Positions 50,399-58,351 of a stretch of DNA of 64,000 nucleotides are shown one piece after another (position 1 is the first letter of the stretch; each line of letters opens with the position of its first letter). The stretch comes from Saprospira grandis str. Lewin (GTDB lineage Bacteria; Bacteroidota; Bacteroidia; Chitinophagales; Saprospiraceae). A program made the translations under genes and the position numbers. The notes below the pieces were generated by a model, which had not been told where the DNA came from, searched no databases, and was given only the letters and a program-made list of their open reading frames with translations. The DNA lies in the NCBI RefSeq assembly GCF_000250635.1, contig NC_016940.1:2280001-2344000 (forward strand), given 5' to 3'.

Positions 50399-51688
50399 TT
50401 AATCGATTTTGGTGTAGGTTAAGAAGAGTTTGGCCTGAAGGCTACTCGCCTGCCCATTTCCAATACGCATACGCTCGGTATCCGTAATAGCAGCCGTTTG
50501 AATATAAAGTGCTGCCTCCTCTGTTTCCTGATCAACTAGGCGTTGCAGGTATTCAGATAAATTCATGGCAAAATAGGCTTGATCTCCATCATAGCTCAAC
50601 AATCCACCAAAGAGGCGGAAAGGGTCGCTTGGGTTAAGATTGACAGAACTGGTCACATCATCAATCAATAGGTAACCATCAGTACTCGTTTTCTCTAAAC
50701 AAAAAAGTTGATCTGGGGCGGGAAAATTTCGGTCCTGCTCTTCGGCTAGTTGAATGACTAGTTCCGCTTTATTCACAATAATAGCGCCTAAGTTAGCCAG
50801 ATGCGGAAAGGCTAGGCGAACACCTAGACCGTTCATTCCCTGAAGGTAAACGATGCTGTCACTGCTATTATTTTGAAGTACAGTCGTATTGCTATAATCA
50901 TGGCTAATGTTCAAAACAGATTCGGCATCATCATCCATCAAGTAGTCGTAGCTTTGGGCCACCCCCGCAGAATCTGTATAATAAAGCGTCAGCTTAGAAT
51001 AGGCACTCTCTGATAAGAAACGCAGAATAGCCGATTGCTGTCCATTGGTTTTTGGACGAATATACACCCCCTTAAAGGCTTCTTTAAAAACACTATTACT
51101 ACTATAAATAGCAGAATCGGGCTGCATGAGGTATTGGCCCAAAGAATCGGCCAAGCGAATGCGCAACTGAGGGTCAAGGGCCGCATCATCTACACTCACG
51201 GACTCATTCACCTTGGGAATAAAGCTAAAGTCAGCCAACAAATCGCCCGTCAAAAATTCAGTATCAGCGCTATAGTCTTCATCGGGGTCAATGTCTTCTG
51301 TCAAACGATAAACCTGCCATTCCTGAACCCCCAACTGGCTAATGTTTCCACCATAATGCCCTACCGAATCATAGGCCAAACTCAACACCAAAGAATCAAA
51401 ACTAGCATTGGGAAAACTGGCATTACTACTGGTCAAGCGAAAGTTGGCATAAAGCCCAGCCTCCGTTTTACCAAAAATAGGGTCCAGATAACTGCCACAA
51501 ATCCAACGCGTCCGAGCCGAGCTCGTAAGCGGATCGGTCAATACCGTTTGTAGATCCAGACTCAAACTGTCGGTATAAATAATATTGGCAGGGTCTTGCT
51601 CTACTAAAGAAAGACCTAATTCGCTAGGTTTGCTACAAGCAGCCAGAAAAAAAAGGCTGCTCCAAAAAAAGAGGGTTCTAATTTGCAT
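50399..51688 (-). CDS. DUF4270 lipoprotein
   Basis: 429 residues. Lipoprotein signal ending FLAAC (Cys18). Beta-rich body with the family hallmarks of an early PANIIYTDS and a late AYFAMNLSEYLQRLV. DUF4270 proteins are specific to Bacteroidota and often lie beside glmS and a short GT5 glycogen synthase-like gene, as here. Function unknown; envelope location by signal. Confidence 0.88.
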   Translation of the reverse strand: MQIRTLFFWSSLFFLAACSKPSELGLSLVEQDPANIIYTDSLSLDLQTVLTDPLTSSARTRWICGSYLDPIFGKTEAGLYANFRLTSSNASFPNASFDSLVLSLAYDSVGHYGGNISQLGVQEWQVYRLTEDIDPDEDYSADTEFLTGDLLADFSFIPKVNESVSVDDAALDPQLRIRLADSLGQYLMQPDSAIYSSNSVFKEAFKGVYIRPKTNGQQSAILRFLSESAYSKLTLYYTDSAGVAQSYDYLMDDDAESVLNISHDYSNTTVLQNNSSDSIVYLQGMNGLGVRLAFPHLANLGAIIVNKAELVIQLAEEQDRNFPAPDQLFCLEKTSTDGYLLIDDVTSSVNLNPSDPFRLFGGLLSYDGDQAYFAMNLSEYLQRLVDQETEEAALYIQTAAITDTERMRIGNGQASSLQAKLFLTYTKID

Positions 51689-51835
51689 AAACGTTTAGAC
51701 TACAAGGCCCATATCGGGCGGTGATTCAATGCTAGAGAGGCCAAGGCCGCTAAGCGGTCACAAAGGTACAAAATAGTATTTAGCTTTCTCTAGCTTTTAT
51801 ATAACTGGGCGGCTTATTGAGATCAATAGCTTGAT

Positions 51836-51982
51836 TTTTAGGGGCTTTCCCTCCCTGCGGTCGGGCCGGGCTGTGTCGCAGCTCGCTCTTCGCTCGGCCC
51901 TTCGGCGCAAAGCGCCTCGGTCTGGCCCTGCGGGCCACTGCTATCCATCCCTAAGCCTGCGGCGGCTTCGCCGCCTGTAGGC
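51836..51982 (+). repeat. Intergenic structured element, copy 17 (+)
   Basis: B-type: GGGGCTTTCCCTCCCTGCGG, TCGGGCCGGGCTGTGTCGCA, the core variant GCTCGCTCTTCGCTCGGCC, hairpin 1 GGCGC-aaa-GCGCC, hairpin 2 TGGCCC-tgc-GGGCCA, CTATCCATCCCTAAGCC with GGCGGC-ttc-GCCGCC. Remaining DNA in the 51689-52115 gap has no gene. Confidence 0.85.
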
Positions 51983-52043
51983 CGCCAAAAGGGGAGCTCT
52001 CCCTTAGCAACGCCCCTTAGGCCAAAAGTGTGGGGCCAAAAAC

Positions 52044-52081
52044 AAAAAAAGCGCTCATCAATAAATTGATAAGCGCTTTTT
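52044..52081 (-). terminator. Terminator of the short GT5 gene
   Basis: AAAAAGCGCT-c-ATCAAT / ATTGAT-a-AGCGCTTTTT with a 2-base loop; T run on the minus strand. Confidence 0.92.
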
Positions 52082-52115
52082 ATTGCTCCAAATAAATTAG
52101 AGTCTTGGCAAACGA

Positions 52116-52931
52116 CTAGGCGTTTTCTTCTACAGGCTTAAGCAATTCCTGGAAAAAATCCCATTGCTTGCTCCATGCCTCTGCATCTTTTTCTACCCCA
52201 CAGCAAAAGCTCGATTTATCACTCTTTTGCATCATCTCCTCCGGCGCCGTAAAGGCATCGGCATAGGCAATCGCCCCAGCATTGAGGTCCAATTGCCCCT
52301 CAGGCATATAAGCGGCCTGCTCTTCTTCACTCAATTGGTTTTCTGTAGCTACCTGAGCAAACTGCCCAGCCAAAGCCGTCTGTACTTTCTCCTCTACAGG
52401 ATAAGCAGAGTAAACCAACTGGCTATCTTGGAAAATAGGCTCGTTCTTATAATGATTCTTGAGGTAAGCAGGCAATAAACTGCTCATCCAGCCATGGCAA
52501 TGAATTAGGTCAGGTGCCCAACCAAATTTCTTAACCGTTTCAATTACCCCCTTGCAAAAGAAGGTCATGCGGCTCATGTTATCCTCAAAAGGCTGCTCGT
52601 CCTTGTCCAAGAACAATTGCTTGCGCTTGAAAAAGTCGTCATTGTCCAAAAAATATACCTGCATACGTGTACCAGGCAAAGAGGCAACTTTAATAAGTAG
52701 AGGGTAGTCTTCATCACTGACGTTAATGTTCATACCAGAGAGACGGACCACCTCATGCAAACGGTGGCGACGCTCGTTGATCAATCCATATCGAGGCATC
52801 AAAATGCGCAATTCCGCACCCTGCTCCTGAATGTATTGAGTGTACTGACGAGCAATCTCCGCAATCTCCGACGCAGTTGTGTAGGGCTTGAACGCCTGGC
52901 TCACAACCAAGATTCTTTTTTTATCAGCCAT
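52116..52931 (-). CDS. Short glycogen/starch synthase-like protein (GT5 N-terminal domain only)
   Basis: 271 residues, about half of a normal glycogen synthase (470-500). It has only the N-terminal GT5 Rossmann fold (ILVVSQAFKPYTTASEIAEIA, LIHCHGWMSSLLPAYLK). The usual KTGGL motif and the C-terminal nucleotide-sugar domain are missing. There is a clean stop and terminator and no remnant downstream, so it is a stable short form, as known next to panC and DUF4270 in many Bacteroidota. Enzyme activity is doubtful. Divergent from panC. Confidence 0.85.
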   Translation of the reverse strand: MADKKRILVVSQAFKPYTTASEIAEIARQYTQYIQEQGAELRILMPRYGLINERRHRLHEVVRLSGMNINVSDEDYPLLIKVASLPGTRMQVYFLDNDDFFKRKQLFLDKDEQPFEDNMSRMTFFCKGVIETVKKFGWAPDLIHCHGWMSSLLPAYLKNHYKNEPIFQDSQLVYSAYPVEEKVQTALAGQFAQVATENQLSEEEQAAYMPEGQLDLNAGAIAYADAFTAPEEMMQKSDKSSFCCGVEKDAEAWSKQWDFFQELLKPVEENA

Positions 52932-53095
52932 AGACCTTATATGTATATAGTTAAAAGAAAATTTTCTTTGAAATCGAACTTCAAAGCGTTTGCAAAATTA
53001 CAAAAAAAAACCGACTTTTCCGAATTTATTGGCAGATTCCTATCGGTCAAGCGCTTTGTACATAGGAGTTTGTAGGTTTTTTAAGCAAGAAAATT

Positions 53096-53950
53096 ATGCT
53101 GGTTTGTAAAAGTCGATCTGCCTTGCAAGCAGCTCTAAACAATTGGAAGGCCGCCAACAAAAGTTGGGGCTTTGTGCCCACTATGGGCGCCCTGCATCAG
53201 GGCCACCTTAGCCTCCTCCAACAGGCCAAAGAAGAACAGGGCCTAGCCCTCTGCTCTATCTTTGTTAATCCCACCCAATTTAATGACCCCAAAGACCTAG
53301 ACGCCTACCCCCGCCCCATAGAAAAAGATATTGCCGCCCTAGAAGCCATAGGTTGCGACCTGCTTTTTTTACCTCCCGTAAAAGAGGTCTACCCCACTAA
53401 TTGGACAGCCCCAGTGGTGCCCCTAGATGGCCTAGACCTTCCCATGGAAGGGGCCCATCGCCCCGGCCACTTCAAAGGGGTGGTAGAGGTGGTCTACCGC
53501 CTCCTAGAACTCTGCCAACCCAAAGCCCTTTATATGGGCCAAAAGGATTTTCAACAGTATGCTATCGTGGGCAAGATGATTAGAGAATTAGAGCTGCCCG
53601 TAGAGCTGCACTGCGCTCCAATCGTCCGCGAAAAAGATGGCCTGGCTATGAGCTCCCGAAATGTGCGCCTCAGCCCCCAAGGCCGTGCCCTGGCCCCCGC
53701 TCTCTACCAATCTCTACAAGCTATGCAATCCGCTAGCGAAAAGGAACCTCAGGCCAAAAACTTAGTCGAACAAGCCCAAAAAAGCTTGCAAGCAGCAGGG
53801 ATCCAAGAAATTGACTACTTCGAAATTGTAGATGGCTATAATTTGCAGCCCCTAAAGTCCCTAGAAAATACTAACTTTGCGGTCGCCTGCGCTACTATCC
53901 GTATTGACGGTGTGCGCCTGCTCGATAACCAAATTCTGAAGAAAATTTAA
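53096..53950 (+). CDS. panC: Pantothenate synthetase
   Basis: 284 residues, normal length. It joins pantoate and beta-alanine for coenzyme A. PTMGALHQGHLSLL (HIGH-like, about 28-41), FVNPTQF, YMGQKDFQQ, and DGLAMSSRNVRL (KMSKS-like). Divergent from the GT5 gene, the arrangement seen in relatives. Confidence 0.97.
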   Translation: MLVCKSRSALQAALNNWKAANKSWGFVPTMGALHQGHLSLLQQAKEEQGLALCSIFVNPTQFNDPKDLDAYPRPIEKDIAALEAIGCDLLFLPPVKEVYPTNWTAPVVPLDGLDLPMEGAHRPGHFKGVVEVVYRLLELCQPKALYMGQKDFQQYAIVGKMIRELELPVELHCAPIVREKDGLAMSSRNVRLSPQGRALAPALYQSLQAMQSASEKEPQAKNLVEQAQKSLQAAGIQEIDYFEIVDGYNLQPLKSLENTNFAVACATIRIDGVRLLDNQILKKI

Positions 53951-53994
53951 TTTGTGGCCCAGCCACAAAGCAATTATTATAACTTATAGAGAAA

Positions 53995-54624
53995 ATGAAA
54001 TACAAAGCCCACCCATGGCACGGCATCTCTGCCGGTAAGAAAGCTCCCGAATTGGTGACCTGCTTTATCGAAGTAGTACCCGGAGACGAAATGAAGTATG
54101 AAGTAGATAAGGAAAGCGGCTATCTCATGATCGACCGCCCCAATAAGTTTTCTAATATTCTGCCCGCCCTCTACGGCTTTATTCCTCAAACTTATTCTGC
54201 CGAGGCTTGCGCCAATTATTGCATGAAGCAATCTGGCCTAAGCAATATTGAAGGCGATGGCGATCCTATCGATATTGTGGTCCTCACCGACCGCAAAGTC
54301 CCGCATGGCGACCTCCTCCTAGAAGCGATTCCCGTAGGCGGTTTCCGCATGATTGATGGCGGCGAAGCCGATGACAAAATTGTTGCAGTCCTGAAAGGCG
54401 ACTCTACTTATGGCGATATTCAGGAGATGAGCGATCTGCCCGAAAAACTCATCAAACGCATCAAACATTATTTCCTTACCTATAAGGAGCATCCCGATAC
54501 CCTGGGCAAACAAGCCCCTAAGGTGGAAATTACTCAGGAATATGGCCAAGAAGAAGCTTTTGAGGTGATTACCGCCGGCCAAAAAGATTATCTCACGCAT
54601 TATGGCCAAAAAGAAATGGCCTAA
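53995..54624 (+). CDS. ppa: Inorganic pyrophosphatase (family I)
   Basis: 209 residues. It splits pyrophosphate to phosphate. Active-site block EGDGDPIDIVVLTDR with the metal-binding Asp residues, ALYGFIPQTY, and DDKIVAV. Slightly longer than the 175-residue E. coli type, as is common in Bacteroidota and chlamydiae. Followed 12 bases later by the PepSY-like gene. Confidence 0.95.
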   Translation: MKYKAHPWHGISAGKKAPELVTCFIEVVPGDEMKYEVDKESGYLMIDRPNKFSNILPALYGFIPQTYSAEACANYCMKQSGLSNIEGDGDPIDIVVLTDRKVPHGDLLLEAIPVGGFRMIDGGEADDKIVAVLKGDSTYGDIQEMSDLPEKLIKRIKHYFLTYKEHPDTLGKQAPKVEITQEYGQEEAFEVITAGQKDYLTHYGQKEMA

Positions 54625-54636
54625 AATTAATCGATT

Positions 54637-55029
54637 ATGCAAGATTTTTTTGTTCCAAATGATATCCTTCGCGTTTTTAGAGGCCTTTACCCTAATGTAG
54701 ACCTCTGCCAAGTAGAATGGAGCTGGGAAGTGCCCGGCAAAATCTATGAAGCCGATTTTGAACTGAATGGCCATGAGTATGAGGTGGAAATTACCGTTAC
54801 GGGCCACCACCTTCTTACCGAAATTGAAGGCCCAGAAGCACCAAAATCAGTACGTGATGTGCTAGCAGAACTTTATCCCGACCATAGCGTAGATGCCTGC
54901 ACTTGGGTGCACTATAGCAATGGCGACCTCAGCTTTGAGTTTGAACTCACTTCTGCCAAAGATGGCCGAGAGTTTGAAGTTCATCTCCGTGAAGATGGTC
55001 AGTTCCTCCTAGAAGGTATCGACCTCTAA
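54637..55029 (+). CDS. PepSY-like small protein
   Basis: 130 residues, acidic, no signal peptide. Two related modules of about 60 residues (VPNDILRVFRGLYPNV...YEVEITVTGHHLLTEIEG and APKSVRDVLAELYPDH...REFEVHLREDGQFLLEGID), the beta-sheet PepSY-like pattern. Function unknown. Close behind ppa, probably one transcript. Confidence 0.75.
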   Translation: MQDFFVPNDILRVFRGLYPNVDLCQVEWSWEVPGKIYEADFELNGHEYEVEITVTGHHLLTEIEGPEAPKSVRDVLAELYPDHSVDACTWVHYSNGDLSFEFELTSAKDGREFEVHLREDGQFLLEGIDL

Positions 55030-55056
55030 ATTGTTTTAGCCTCTTTTTAAGATGAA

Positions 55057-55195
55057 TTTGGGGCCTGCGGCCAAGCCAGGCATTGCCTGGCTTGGCCGCC
55101 GCTATGCTGCGCCGCTCGCAAGTCTGCTCGGCCCTGCAGCCGCCGAAGGCGGCTTTGGTCTGGCCCTTCGGGCCACGGCTGCGCAGCGCTAGGCC
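55057..55195 (+). repeat. Intergenic structured element, copy 18 (+)
   Basis: C-type: GGGGCCTGC, head hairpin GGCCAAGCCAGGC-att-GCCTGGCTTGGCC, GCCGCTATGCTGCGCCGCTC, the core variant GCAAGTCTGCTCGGCCC, hairpin 1 AGCCGCC-gaa-GGCGGCT, hairpin 2 TGGCCC-ttc-GGGCCA, end GCGCAGCGCTAGGCC. Faces copy 19. Confidence 0.87.
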
Positions 55196-55278
55196 AACAG
55201 TCGCTCGGCCTTTTCTTTTACTAAAAGAGGCTATTTGTTACCCCAATTTTAGCATGTTTTGGACCAATTTTAGGTCAG

Positions 55279-55446
55279 ACAGGCGGCGAAGCCGCCGCAG
55301 GCTTAGGGATGGATAGGGGGGCGGCGAAGCCGCAGACCCAAGTTTTTTGAGCAAAGCGAAAAAAACTGCAGGGCCGAGCGAATAGCGAGCCCCGACACAG
55401 CCCGACCCGAAGGCCCAAAGGGCCGAAGGGGAAGCCCCAAAAAAAT
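55279..55446 (-). repeat. Intergenic structured element, copy 19 (-)
   Basis: B-type. On the minus strand: GGGGCTTCCCCTTCGGCC, GGGTCGGGCTGTGTCGGGG, the core variant GCTCGCTATTCGCTCGGCC, AT-rich hairpin 1 (AGTTTTTT ... AAAAAACT) as in copy 1, hairpin 2 TGCGGC-ttc-GCCGC, CTATCCATCCCTAAGCC with GGCGGC-ttc-GCCGCC. Ends 14 bases before asnB. Confidence 0.86.
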
Positions 55447-55460
55447 AGCCCCTTATATAT

Positions 55461-57368
55461 ATGTGTAGACTTAGCGGATTTTGGGATTTTTCTAGCCCTA
55501 CTTATGACCCTCAGGCGGTTTTGCAAAAAATGCGAGATAGCCTGCAGCATGGTGGTCCCGATTATGGCGGCGCTTTTTTAGATGCGGAAACGGGCCTGGC
55601 CCTAGGCCATCGCCGCTTGTCCATTATTGACTTGAGCCCCGCCGGCAACCAACCGCTTTATTATAAAGAGAAGGCCCTGATTTTTAATGGGGAAATTTAT
55701 AATTATCAGGAGATCCGCAAGGAGCTGGAGCTTTTGGGCCGTGCTTTTCAAACAGAATCGGATACGGAGGTGCTTTTTCAGGCCCTAGAAGAATGGGGCG
55801 AGGCTGCCGTCAATCGCTTTCATGGTATGTTTGCTTTTGCGCTTTGGGATAAGGCCAATAAGGAGCTATTAATTTGCCGAGATCGTTTGGGCGTAAAGCC
55901 GCTCTACTATTATTATCAGGATGGGCTCTTTTTGTTTGCCTCGGAGCTCAAAGCTTTCCATCAACATCCTCGTTTTCGCAAAGAAATTTCGCCTCAGGCG
56001 GTTTCGCTTTATTTGCAGCAGGGCTATATTCCAGCGCCCTATTGCATTTTTAAGGGCTGCCAAAAGCTAAAAGGGGGACATTTTCTCAAGCTCAACCAAA
56101 AGGGCGAGCTGAAAACTTATCCCTATTGGTCTTTGGCGGAACGTTATGCAGCTGCAGAAATTCCAGATGCCTCAGAAGCGGAACTCAAGTCGGCTTTGGA
56201 GAAAGAGTTGCGAAAATCTTTTGCCTTGCGGATGGTGGCTGATGTGCCCGTGGGCGTATTTTTGTCGGGGGGAGTAGATTCTTCGATTGTGGCGGCTTTG
56301 CTACAAGATCAATCGGCCCAACAGCTGCGCACTTTTACCATTGGGTTTAAGGACAAAGAATATAATGAGGCCAATCAGGCCAAGGCCGTGGCGGAGCATA
56401 TTGGTAGCCAGCATGAGGAGCTTTATTGTGGACCAGAAGATTTTGAGCAGCTGATTCCCAATTGGGCCGAACTATATGACGAGCCTTTTGGCGATAGCTC
56501 TGGCATTCCTACTTATTTGGTGGCTCAAATGGCCAAACAATCGGTCAAAGTGAGTCTTTCGGCCGATGGTGGCGATGAACTTTTTGGCGGCTACACTAAA
56601 TATGAGGTCTGTCAACGTTTTTATCCGAAAATAAAGAAATTGGGGCCCCTTCGCCCCTTGGCAGCTGCATTAATGGGCCAAATTAATCCCTTTTGGTTAG
56701 AGCGGAATGCCAGTAAATTGCCCATTCTCAAAGGCTATAAAAATATTAGCAACAAATGGCCGAAATTGGTGGCTGCTTTGGGCGCCAAGGACCAAGAGGC
56801 TTTTTTCCATCAGTCTTCCTCTTATATTTCGCCCCAAAAGCATCAGGCTTTATTTGGATCCCCCACGCCTCGCTATCAAGGCGAGCTCAAGCCCAAAGCG
56901 GGGCGATATATTGGGTATTTGGGCAGTTTAGATTTGCTCACTTATCTAGAAGGCGATATTATGGTTAAGGTGGATCGGGCCACGATGGCCGTCGCTTTGG
57001 AGGGCCGAGAGCCCTTATTGGACCATCAACTGCTCGATTTTGCGCTTTCTTTGCCCGATGAGCTCAAAATTCGCTCGGGCCAAGGCAAATATTTGTTGCG
57101 GCAGCTGCTGTATGATTATGTCCCCAAAGACTTAATTGAACGCCCCAAGCAGGGATTTTCAATCCCCATTGAGCAATGGCTGCGGGGCTTGCTCCGCCCA
57201 GACTTAGAAGCTTTGGCCCAAGATAAGGCCTTTGCCGATTGCTTTGGGCTGCAACAAACGGTCTTAGAAGATATGTTGCGGCAGTTTTTAGACCGCAAAG
57301 CTTATATCAACCCTCATTTCATCTGGTTCTTGTATGTGCTTCGGCAGTGGTACAAGCGCTGGTTCTAA
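55461..57368 (+). CDS. asnB: Asparagine synthase (glutamine-hydrolysing)
   Basis: 635 residues. N-terminal class II glutaminase with Cys2 (MCRLSGFWDF) and RLSIIDLSPAGNQP; C-terminal synthetase with the PP-loop LSGGVDSS and SLSADGGDELFGGY. It makes asparagine from aspartate and glutamine, or is a paralogue used to amidate envelope sugars. kdsA starts 12 bases later, so both are probably one transcript, which favours some envelope connection but does not prove it. Confidence 0.93.
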   Translation: MCRLSGFWDFSSPTYDPQAVLQKMRDSLQHGGPDYGGAFLDAETGLALGHRRLSIIDLSPAGNQPLYYKEKALIFNGEIYNYQEIRKELELLGRAFQTESDTEVLFQALEEWGEAAVNRFHGMFAFALWDKANKELLICRDRLGVKPLYYYYQDGLFLFASELKAFHQHPRFRKEISPQAVSLYLQQGYIPAPYCIFKGCQKLKGGHFLKLNQKGELKTYPYWSLAERYAAAEIPDASEAELKSALEKELRKSFALRMVADVPVGVFLSGGVDSSIVAALLQDQSAQQLRTFTIGFKDKEYNEANQAKAVAEHIGSQHEELYCGPEDFEQLIPNWAELYDEPFGDSSGIPTYLVAQMAKQSVKVSLSADGGDELFGGYTKYEVCQRFYPKIKKLGPLRPLAAALMGQINPFWLERNASKLPILKGYKNISNKWPKLVAALGAKDQEAFFHQSSSYISPQKHQALFGSPTPRYQGELKPKAGRYIGYLGSLDLLTYLEGDIMVKVDRATMAVALEGREPLLDHQLLDFALSLPDELKIRSGQGKYLLRQLLYDYVPKDLIERPKQGFSIPIEQWLRGLLRPDLEALAQDKAFADCFGLQQTVLEDMLRQFLDRKAYINPHFIWFLYVLRQWYKRWF

Positions 57369-57380
57369 ATTATTATTACA

Positions 57381-58184
57381 ATGATTGATTATCATAAAAT
57401 TGGCGAGCGCTTGCTCTTGATTGCAGGCCCTTGCGTGATCGAATCTAAAGAATTATTGCAGGAAGTGGCCCAAGAGTTGGTTCGCTTGCAAGAGAAATAT
57501 CCCGTACAAATTGTCTTTAAGGCTTCCTTCGATAAGGCCAACCGCAGCTCAATCGGCTCTTTTCGGGGCCCTGGTCTAGAAAAAGGCTTGCAAATGCTGG
57601 CCGAAATCAAAGAAGAGTTTGGCTTGCCCATTTTGAGCGATATTCATTTGCCTAGCCAGGCGGCTCCCGCTGCTGAGGTGCTCGACATTTTGCAGATTCC
57701 CGCTTTTCTTTGCCGCCAAACCGATTTGTTGGTGGCCGCCGCCAAAACCAATAAAATTGTCAATGTCAAAAAGGCCCAATTTCTTTCTGGCCCCGATATG
57801 AAACATGTGCTCGGCAAACTAGAGGCGGCTGGCAACAAACAGTTGTTGCTAACGGAGCGAGGAACCTCTTTTGGCTACAATAATTTGGTGGTCGATTATA
57901 CGGGCATTTTAGAAATGCAAGAGTTGGGCTATCCTGTGGTCATGGATGCCACCCATTCGGTCCAAAAACCCGGCGCAGCCAATGGCAAAAGCGGCGGAAA
58001 TGGCGCTTATGCCCCCTATATGGCCAAGGCGGCTGCCGCTATTGGGGTTGGCGCTTTTTTCATCGAAACCCATCCCAATCCTAGCCAAGCCCTCTCTGAT
58101 GGGCCCAATATGGTCCCGCTGGCCGAGCTAGAAACCCTTTTGCAGCAACTTTTGGCTTTGCATCAGTTGGTACAGACGTTCTAA
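57381..58184 (+). CDS. kdsA: 3-deoxy-8-phosphooctulonate synthase
   Basis: 267 residues, normal length. It condenses arabinose 5-phosphate with phosphoenolpyruvate to Kdo-8-phosphate for lipopolysaccharide. AGPCVIES near the start, FKASFDKANRSS, DIHLPSQA, LTERGTSFGYNNLVVD, and the metal-site ETHPNPSQALSDGPNM. Works after the KdsD-like isomerase at 28420. Confidence 0.97.
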   Translation: MIDYHKIGERLLLIAGPCVIESKELLQEVAQELVRLQEKYPVQIVFKASFDKANRSSIGSFRGPGLEKGLQMLAEIKEEFGLPILSDIHLPSQAAPAAEVLDILQIPAFLCRQTDLLVAAAKTNKIVNVKKAQFLSGPDMKHVLGKLEAAGNKQLLLTERGTSFGYNNLVVDYTGILEMQELGYPVVMDATHSVQKPGAANGKSGGNGAYAPYMAKAAAAIGVGAFFIETHPNPSQALSDGPNMVPLAELETLLQQLLALHQLVQTF

Positions 58185-58203
58185 TATATATAATGGGGTA
58201 GGA

Positions 58204-58228
58204 GAGGGGCAAATGCTCCTCTTTTTTA
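58204..58228 (+). terminator. Rho-independent terminator after kdsA
   Basis: GAGGGGC / GCTCCTC (one G-T pair) with the loop AAAT, then six T. Repeat copy 20 follows at once. Confidence 0.85.
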
Positions 58229-58229
58229 C

Positions 58230-58351
58230 TTTGGGGCCTCCGCCTCGCTACGCTCGTCGGCGCTACGTTTCGCAGCTCGCAGGTCTGCTCGGCCCTGCGG
58301 CCTGACGGCCTTGGTCTGCCGCTGCGCGGCACTGCTGCACATCGCTAGGCC
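58230..58351 (+). repeat. Intergenic structured element, copy 20 (+)
   Basis: A-type: TTGGGGCCTCCGCCTCGC, CGTCGGCGCTACGTTTCGCAG, core, hairpin 1 GGCC-tgac-GGCC, hairpin 2 TGCCGC-tgc-GCGGCA, end CACATCGCTAGGCC. A good reference copy. Confidence 0.88.

Noticed and set aside
50396-51000. glmS ribozyme or riboswitch upstream of glmS
   Set aside because: The gene upstream ends 3 bases away and no ribozyme core is visible; that element is mainly in Firmicutes.
52116-52931. Broken glycogen synthase pseudogene
   Set aside because: No remnant of the C-terminal domain downstream, intact frame and terminator, and the short form recurs in this phylum.
1887-58351. The GC-rich elements as simple transcription terminators
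   Set aside because: Several follow a separate intrinsic terminator, they occur in both orientations relative to genes, and their 3' ends lack T runs.
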